Source of the DNA: Campylobacterales bacterium
GTDB taxonomy: Bacteria > Campylobacterota > Campylobacteria > Campylobacterales > SZUA-545
DNA length: 11,184 nucleotides
Assembly (NCBI GenBank): GCA_025800305.1
Contig: JAOXRY010000265.1
Location: 1 to 11,184, forward strand
Direction: 5' to 3'
Below, piece by piece: positions 6,792 to 11,184 of the stretch. How positions within the stretch are numbered: the first letter of the stretch is position 1; every line of letters begins with the position of its first letter. Both the position numbers and the translations under genes were made by a program. The notes under the pieces were generated by a model. It had not been told where the DNA came from, did not search any database, and saw only the letters and a list, made by a program, of their open reading frames with translations.

Positions 6792-7330
6792 TGAACAACA
6801 AACTTTGTAAAATATACGTTGACAACTTCTCCATCAACTAGCTTGGCATTTAAATTACCAATAATCTCTTCTTTTAGTCTCATTTTCCCTTGTTCAGTTG
6901 AGATCTCTTCATAAGTTTTGGAAGAAAGAGTTCTAATAATAACATCACGTGCTAAAGGCTCTTTACTAATTGCCTCTTCCATTAGTTCATCACCACTAAG
7001 TTCAAGTTGCATCTCTGTTTTTAAGTATCTTCTACCATCATTACTAACAAGATTTACAATAAACTGTTTTAGTGGAACAACAGGCCCTAGAGTTGCTTCA
7101 ACATTTTCTTTAATCTGCTTTGAAACTTGTTTTTGTCCACCAGCAGCAGCAACTTCTTCTGGAGCAGGTTCTTGTTCACCACCCATTACAAGAAGTAAAA
7201 CAACAATTATAACAATAAGAAGAACAGCAATAGCACCAATGATAATAAGCATCATTGGATTTTTCTTCTTACCTCCTCCCTCTTCTTCTGAGCCCTCTTC
7301 CCCTTCGGTTTTTTCTTCTTCATCAGCCAT
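6788..7330 (-). CDS. fliL: Flagellar basal body-associated protein FliL
   Basis: FliL is an inner-membrane protein that surrounds or stabilises the flagellar stator (MotAB) at the basal body. The 180-residue protein starts with a very acidic cytoplasmic tail (E-rich, residues 3-17) and a short GGGKKK, followed by one strongly hydrophobic helix at about 26-49. An alanine/proline-rich linker leads to the periplasmic FliL domain, with VPLKQFIVNLVSNDGRRYLK (85-104), VIIRTLSSKTYEEI (120-133) and the C-terminal VVNVYFTKFVVQ. The ATG at 7330 has a good AAGGAT upstream. The gene is followed by acpS with a four-base overlap, an arrangement I recall from other Campylobacterota. It lies downstream of the receptor/response-regulator genes, 43 bp after the CheY-like gene, rather than in a large flagellar operon. 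Confidence 0.93.
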   Translation of the reverse strand: MADEEEKTEGEEGSEEEGGGKKKNPMMLIIIGAIAVLLIVIIVVLLLVMGGEQEPAPEEVAAAGGQKQVSKQIKENVEATLGPVVPLKQFIVNLVSNDGRRYLKTEMQLELSGDELMEEAISKEPLARDVIIRTLSSKTYEEISTEQGKMRLKEEIIGNLNAKLVDGEVVNVYFTKFVVQ

Positions 7331-7373
7331 CTATTATCCTTAAAATATTTATTTAGATATCGTTAAATAGTTA

Positions 7374-7739
7374 TTATTTTTTAGCCAAAGATAAGATCTT
7401 ACTCTCAACAGCACTTAAACTTTCAAAAGGCTTCATAATGTAGTGTCCTGCACCACCACTGTGAGAATTCAGAACTTTATCCAGCGTTGAATAAGCTGTC
7501 ATCATAACAACAACACTCTCTGGATTAAAGTCTTTTACTTTTTCTAAAACTTCTAGCCCATCAAGCTCTGGCATCATTATGTCAGTCAACACAATATCAG
7601 GTTTTTTATTTTTAAGATCTGATATTGCAGATTTTGGATTAGTGTAGCTACTAATTGTAAATTTTCCACTTCTTGATAGTGCTTTTGAAAGCATATCTAG
7701 AACTTCTTTCTCATCATCAATAATCATCAAATTTATCAT
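7374..7739 (-). CDS. Single-domain response regulator (CheY-like receiver)
   Basis: A 121-residue stand-alone receiver domain with no output domain. The acidic pocket is Asp8-Asp9, the phospho-acceptor Asp53 (VLTDIMMP), the switch Thr81 (MMTAY) and the conserved Lys103 in YIMKPF. The stretch between the switch threonine and the lysine (NSHSGGAGHY, 91-100) is more like receivers of the NtrC or kinase-associated type than classical motor-binding CheY. It may therefore carry phosphate between kinases rather than bind FliM. The start codon follows the chemoreceptor stop without a gap, with AAGGA inside the end of that gene serving as SD. Candidate donors are the REC-PAS-kinase two genes upstream or the general chemotaxis kinase CheA. 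Confidence 0.88.
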   Translation of the reverse strand: MINLMIIDDEKEVLDMLSKALSRSGKFTISSYTNPKSAISDLKNKKPDIVLTDIMMPELDGLEVLEKVKDFNPESVVVMMTAYSTLDKVLNSHSGGAGHYIMKPFESLSAVESKILSLAKK

Positions 7740-9068
7740 CTATTTTCCTTGTTTATCGTCAAAAAGATCTGAAACTGCTTTATTCATAATCTCTTTTTCT
7801 TTCTCTTCTGCTAACTCATCAAGATATTTCATAACCTCATGACTTGCATCTTCAACTTTGTGAGCTCTACTTTCTACCTCTTGTCTTGAACAGTTTACTT
7901 TAGAGTTATCTGAACACTCTTTAACAAGAGCATTAGCTTCTGTATGAACATCATCATGTGGCTTATCAATTTTTGGAAATGATGGAAGATGACTATAGTC
8001 TGTCTTACCTTTTCCTTCTGTATACCACTTGCCAAGTCTACACTGTGTATGTCCAACAGGATTAAATCTATTTTCTTCACCAAACAGCATTGCATACATA
8101 TTATTTTTATAAACAACATGGTCAATTTTTGCAAGATTGATAAAAATATAGTTACTAATTTCCATAACTTCATAAACAGTTCTAGCACTTCCTTTATTAA
8201 ATGACTCTAACTGTCCACCAAAATTATCGATGCTATTTTTTGTCTTATCAACAATCTCATTGATTTTTTCTGTGCTACCTTGGATATCACTTGTCTCTTG
8301 TTGCATTGTATTAACAACAATTGCTATCTCTTTTGTGGCTTTTGTTGTTTTTTCAGCAAGTTTTCCAACCTCGTCTGCAACAACAGCAAATCCACGTCCA
8401 TGCTCTCCAGCTCTTGCTGCTTCTATTGCTGCATTTAGTGAAAGAAGATTTGTTTGATCTGCAATATCTTTAATCAATTCAATAACACCTGTAATTTCCG
8501 TACTTCTTTCAACAAGACTAATACTCATATCACTGGCATGACTCATTAAAGAGTGAAGTTCATCCATATCACCAATAACTTCGGAAAGAATTTTCTTTCC
8601 TTCATTGGAACCATCAGCCGTCTCTTTAGACTGTTTAATCATAGCATCAAGCTTACCTAACATATCTACGAAAACAGTTTGAGTTTCAGAAAGAGATTGA
8701 GTAATACTCTCTTGGTGCATATGGGTCAACTCTTTTGATCCACCTTCAGAAATATTTGTTCTTAACATTGTATATATGGTATAGCCATTAGACAAAGTAT
8801 CATTTGTTGTTACTGCTTCACAACCTTCAATCATAATTTCATTTTCGTTTTTAATCAACTCTTTAATTAAAACATCGTCATCATACTCATTGGAAGCAAC
8901 AACTTTATTTTTGAAAAACATTTGATTATTTTTATCAACAACAGCAACTCCTTCGGAAGAGCTATAAGCTGCTATTTCTTTATAAAGCGATACCTCTGCT
9001 TCTAATTCAGCTATCTTTTTTTCATATTCTTCACACTGTATAGCTGTGTTTTTGCTAGATGAAAACAT
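7740..9068 (-). CDS. Cytoplasmic methyl-accepting chemotaxis protein with CZB domain (TlpD-like)
   Basis: A 442-residue chemoreceptor with no transmembrane segment, hence soluble or loosely membrane-attached. A short coiled coil (about 12-33) precedes a small PAS-like region (about 37-105). The signalling hairpin tip is DQTNLLSLNAAIEAARAGEH (204-223), continuing GRGFAVVADEV to 234; this part docks CheW and CheA. The C-terminal part contains a chemoreceptor zinc-binding domain: His317 (DHVVYKNN), Cys343 (CRLGKWY), and His371 and His375 (HDDVH), the expected three-histidine, one-cysteine set. Length and architecture match Helicobacter TlpD, whose CZB cysteine responds to hypochlorous acid and other oxidants, so a redox or oxidant sensing role is inferred. 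No C-terminal CheR-binding pentapeptide is seen. The start has AAAGGA upstream, and the gene lies one base after the kinase stop. Confidence 0.93.
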   Translation of the reverse strand: MFSSSKNTAIQCEEYEKKIAELEAEVSLYKEIAAYSSSEGVAVVDKNNQMFFKNKVVASNEYDDDVLIKELIKNENEIMIEGCEAVTTNDTLSNGYTIYTMLRTNISEGGSKELTHMHQESITQSLSETQTVFVDMLGKLDAMIKQSKETADGSNEGKKILSEVIGDMDELHSLMSHASDMSISLVERSTEITGVIELIKDIADQTNLLSLNAAIEAARAGEHGRGFAVVADEVGKLAEKTTKATKEIAIVVNTMQQETSDIQGSTEKINEIVDKTKNSIDNFGGQLESFNKGSARTVYEVMEISNYIFINLAKIDHVVYKNNMYAMLFGEENRFNPVGHTQCRLGKWYTEGKGKTDYSHLPSFPKIDKPHDDVHTEANALVKECSDNSKVNCSRQEVESRAHKVEDASHEVMKYLDELAEEKEKEIMNKAVSDLFDDKQGK

Positions 9069-9069
9069 A

Positions 9070-10959
9070 TTAATCCTTTAAACTATCAAACTCGATTTTA
9101 AAAACTGCACCGCCTTTTTCGTTATAAACGTCTATGGTGCCATTGTTACTATCAACGATGGTCTTAGCAATATTAAGTCCAAGTCCCATCCCTGACGAAT
9201 TCTCACTCTTTTTTGTACTAACAAAAGAGTCAAAAATTTTGTCAATAACAGTATTATCGACCCCACCGCCATTATCTTTAAACAAGATTCTTACTTTAGA
9301 GTCCAATATGTCAATCTCTATTTTTAAGTGTCTTTGACTGTAAGGTTTGTCATTTTTTTCCAACTCATCAAGTGCATTATTTATGATGATAATCCAAACT
9401 TGTTCTATTCTTTGAGGTGCAACAAAAGCCATATATTTTTCATGTTCTTGATCTAATTGAAGAGAGAACTCTTGTCCATTGATATAAACAGGTGTAATAT
9501 GTTTAAATTTTGCATAGAGCATTCGTAGAGCATAAATCACTGTTCTATATAAGTTTGCTTGAACAGGTCTATTTTCAGAAACTCCTGTAGTCTCTCTCAT
9601 TGTGTTAACAATACTGGCAATTCTTTCTATTCCGCCTTCCATAGTATCCATAGTCTCTAAAATACTACTTCTGTTTTTTTCATCTGTTACAAAATCTTCA
9701 ATATCCATTCTTAATAGTTCTAAATTACCTTTTATATATGTCAGTGGTGTATTGATTTCGTGAGTTATACTCGCACTTAATTGTCCAATATATGCTAATT
9801 TAGAACTGGATAGTTGTTCATTTTTCATCTGTTCAAATTGGGTAATATCTACAAAAGTAATAATCTGATAATCCTTACTACGGATCATCTCATTGGTTAC
9901 TTTTTTAATACGAACCATATATAATTTATAGGTATCGTTTTCACATATGACTTTTATTTTTTGACTAACAATATTTGAAAGTTGAAATTGATATACAAAC
10001 TCTTCATAGGTTAAGTTTACAGGCTCTAAGCAGTCATCTCTATCTTCAAAAAGTACTCCACAAAGTTTATATTGATTTTCTTCAAAGATATCTCCAAACT
10101 GCTCTTTAAAAGTTTGATTAAACATTACAGGAGAATATGTGTCATCAAGGACAATTTTTAAGTCATCACTATGATTGATAATCCCTTCTAAGTTTCTTTC
10201 ATATGAAGTTGTAATATTTGTCAAATTATGATGAAGGATTATGTATTCATCAATGCCATCATAGCCATTTTTAATAGGGACAATTGTCATATCTGCAACA
10301 AAACTATTTCCATCTTTTGTTTTGTTTTCTAAAACTCCATGATAAATATCACCATTAGAAATAGTGGCCAACATTTTTTGATAATCACTGTCTGGAGTAT
10401 TAGGGTGTTTTAAGATCTTTTGGCTTTGTCCTATAAGCTCTTCTTTTGTATATCCTGTTACTTGACAAAAGGCTTCGTTAACATCTGTAAAAACCCCTTT
10501 TGTATCTGTAACAGAAACAATACTTCCTGCGTCAAGAGCTTTTTTATAGTCTTGTAAAATCTTATCACTTTGCTTATGGCTAATCTCTAATCTTTTTATC
10601 TCTCTTAATTTTGTTATAGAATCTAAAAGTTTTCTATTATCAACAGGCTTTACCAAATAGCTATCAACACCATTTTCTATACATTCTAAAAGATTTTCAT
10701 GGTCACTAAAAGCACTGACAACAACAATAGAAGTTTTTTTATCTCTTTTTCGTATCTCTTTAATCATTGAGATTCCATCAAGCTTTGGCATATTGATATC
10801 TGTGATTATAAGATCTGGAGAGTGTTCTGTATAAAGTTTAAGTCCCTCTTCCCCATCACCTGCTTCGTAAACCTTCTCCAAAATACGAGAAAGTCTTCGA
10901 ACTAAAAACTCTCTTGTAGTCTCATCATCTTCACATACTAAAACACTAAAATCAACCAT
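9070..10959 (-). CDS. Soluble hybrid kinase, REC-PAS-PAS-like-HisKA-HATPase
   Basis: A 629-residue signalling protein without transmembrane helices. The receiver domain is N-terminal: Glu10-Asp11-Asp12, phospho-acceptor Asp54 (IITDINMP), Ser82 and Lys104 (YLVKP). A PAS domain follows (about 135-250; VNEAFCQVTGYTKEELIGQ at 160-178), then a second PAS-like region (about 255-375). The kinase core has His400 in SITHEINTPLTYIKG, Asn527/Asn528 in the N-box, G1 DNGGG at 562-566 and G2 GMGLGL at 590-595. All catalytic residues are present. With the receiver at the front, it may be modulated by another kinase and may in turn phosphorylate the downstream single-domain receiver. The first of five close minus-strand genes, it has an AAGG six bases before its ATG. 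Confidence 0.92.
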   Translation of the reverse strand: MVDFSVLVCEDDETTREFLVRRLSRILEKVYEAGDGEEGLKLYTEHSPDLIITDINMPKLDGISMIKEIRKRDKKTSIVVVSAFSDHENLLECIENGVDSYLVKPVDNRKLLDSITKLREIKRLEISHKQSDKILQDYKKALDAGSIVSVTDTKGVFTDVNEAFCQVTGYTKEELIGQSQKILKHPNTPDSDYQKMLATISNGDIYHGVLENKTKDGNSFVADMTIVPIKNGYDGIDEYIILHHNLTNITTSYERNLEGIINHSDDLKIVLDDTYSPVMFNQTFKEQFGDIFEENQYKLCGVLFEDRDDCLEPVNLTYEEFVYQFQLSNIVSQKIKVICENDTYKLYMVRIKKVTNEMIRSKDYQIITFVDITQFEQMKNEQLSSSKLAYIGQLSASITHEINTPLTYIKGNLELLRMDIEDFVTDEKNRSSILETMDTMEGGIERIASIVNTMRETTGVSENRPVQANLYRTVIYALRMLYAKFKHITPVYINGQEFSLQLDQEHEKYMAFVAPQRIEQVWIIIINNALDELEKNDKPYSQRHLKIEIDILDSKVRILFKDNGGGVDNTVIDKIFDSFVSTKKSENSSGMGLGLNIAKTIVDSNNGTIDVYNEKGGAVFKIEFDSLKD

Positions 10960-11023
10960 TGATAACCTTTTTAAAGAGAAAAATTATAACATTAAAAGAT
11001 TACATTAAGATTGGTTTAAAATT
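10960..11023. promoter_or_regulatory. Divergent promoter region between the kinase operon and moeA
   Basis: On the minus strand TATAAT (10988-10983) is preceded by TGT, an extended -10, and would start transcription near 10976, about 17 bases before the kinase ATG. On the plus strand overlapping bases read TATAAC (10985-10990), a possible -10 for moeA; TACATT (11001-11006) is an alternative. No good -35 is seen in either direction, which is common in Campylobacterota promoters. This is the only obvious promoter for the five-gene run ending at acpS. Confidence 0.55.
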
Positions 11024-11184
11024 ATGAAAAATATAACTCTTTCGCCTATGGAAGAAGCACTAAAAATATCTCTTGATAGTATTGAAAAAACAAAATATGT
11101 TGAGTTTGTTTCAATATTTGAAGGTTCAAATAGAGTCTTGGCTGTTGATGTTTATTGTTCCAAGCCACTACCAGCTTTTGATAA
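11024..11184 (+). CDS. moeA: Molybdopterin molybdenumtransferase MoeA, N-terminal fragment
   Basis: The first 53 codons of a gene that runs off the window. MoeA inserts molybdate into adenylated molybdopterin in the last step of molybdenum cofactor synthesis. The visible part has the typical beginning: SPMEEALKISLDSI (residues 7-20), a NRVLAVDVYCSKPLPAFD segment (36-53) matching the family pattern RxLAEDV...LPxFDNSAMDGYA, with the last part cut off by the window edge. The ATG at 11024 has only weak SD-like sequence. It is divergent from the kinase operon. The assignment rests on a short stretch but the pattern is distinctive. Confidence 0.85.
   Translation, partial: MKNITLSPMEEALKISLDSIEKTKYVEFVSIFEGSNRVLAVDVYCSKPLPAFD

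Noticed and set aside
6918..7343. 141-residue plus-strand reading frame opposite fliL
   Set aside because: It is antisense to well-supported FliL; its serine/proline-rich composition mirrors the acidic and hydrophobic codons of fliL. No SD and no family resemblance.
7331..7373. AT-rich inverted sequence between the CheY-like gene and fliL as a terminator
   Set aside because: Only about five A/T pairs can form (ATTTA with TAAAT), too weak to call.
7895..8188. 97-residue minus-strand frame inside the chemoreceptor gene
   Set aside because: It is a shifted frame within the CZB receptor, whose own frame is intact across this region; so it is neither a separate gene nor evidence of a frameshift.
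1..11184. CRISPR array, prophage, insertion sequence, toxin-antitoxin or defence system
   Set aside because: No direct-repeat arrays, transposase or phage-type genes, small paired overlapping toxin/antitoxin genes or nuclease motifs were found; all full genes except the first fit core signalling or housekeeping families.

Overview
The window looks like chromosomal DNA of a Campylobacterota (Epsilonproteobacteria) bacterium. It is AT-rich (roughly one third G+C by eye) and very compact, with most genes abutting or overlapping by 1-4 bases. Several gene types are characteristic of that phylum: a TlpD-like soluble chemoreceptor with a C-terminal CZB zinc domain, a short (330 aa) TilS, a fliL-acpS pair, and Cache/PAS histidine kinases with an HQWRQPLNAL H-box. 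A Sulfurimonas- or Arcobacter-like relative fits best, but the genus cannot be fixed from this sequence. There are no tRNA or rRNA genes, insertion sequences, CRISPR arrays or prophage genes, and no gene-free stretch longer than about 65 bases.

Layout. (1) Positions 3-2379, plus strand: the 3' part of an unrecognised gene, then cmoA and tilS with a 4-base ATGA overlap. Both encode enzymes that modify the wobble base of tRNA anticodons. (2) 2345-4851, minus strand: a SUI1/YciH-type translation factor followed, again with an ATGA overlap, by a membrane Cache-PAS histidine kinase. The 3' end of the kinase gene overlaps the 3' end of tilS by 35 bp. (3) 4898-6449, plus strand: yajQ and a PP-loop ATPase resembling tRNA thiouridine synthases. 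A 46-bp divergent promoter region separates yajQ from the SUI1 gene. (4) 6438-10959, minus strand: a tight five-gene run, read in the order REC-PAS-PAS-histidine kinase, CZB chemoreceptor, single-domain response regulator, fliL, acpS. (5) 11024 to the end, plus strand: the first 53 codons of moeA, divergent from the kinase run.

How the genes fit together. The minus-strand run reads as a cytoplasmic sensory module: a soluble kinase, a soluble receptor likely to sense redox or oxidant state through zinc, and a stand-alone receiver. It is joined to a flagellar motor protein (FliL) and to the acyl-carrier-protein activating enzyme AcpS. The plus-strand genes are mainly RNA-modification and housekeeping functions.

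The most unusual things seen are not new protein families. They are (a) a roughly sevenfold excess of the palindrome AGATCT, with 28 copies in all three reading phases; (b) two divergent intergenic regions where -10 elements for both strands share the same bases; (c) a promoter placed so that the SUI1/YciH mRNA should start at or next to its own AUG, i.e. be leaderless; and (d) a thiouridine-synthase-like protein with a CxxC plus a third cysteine. No clearly undescribed multi-gene system is evident.
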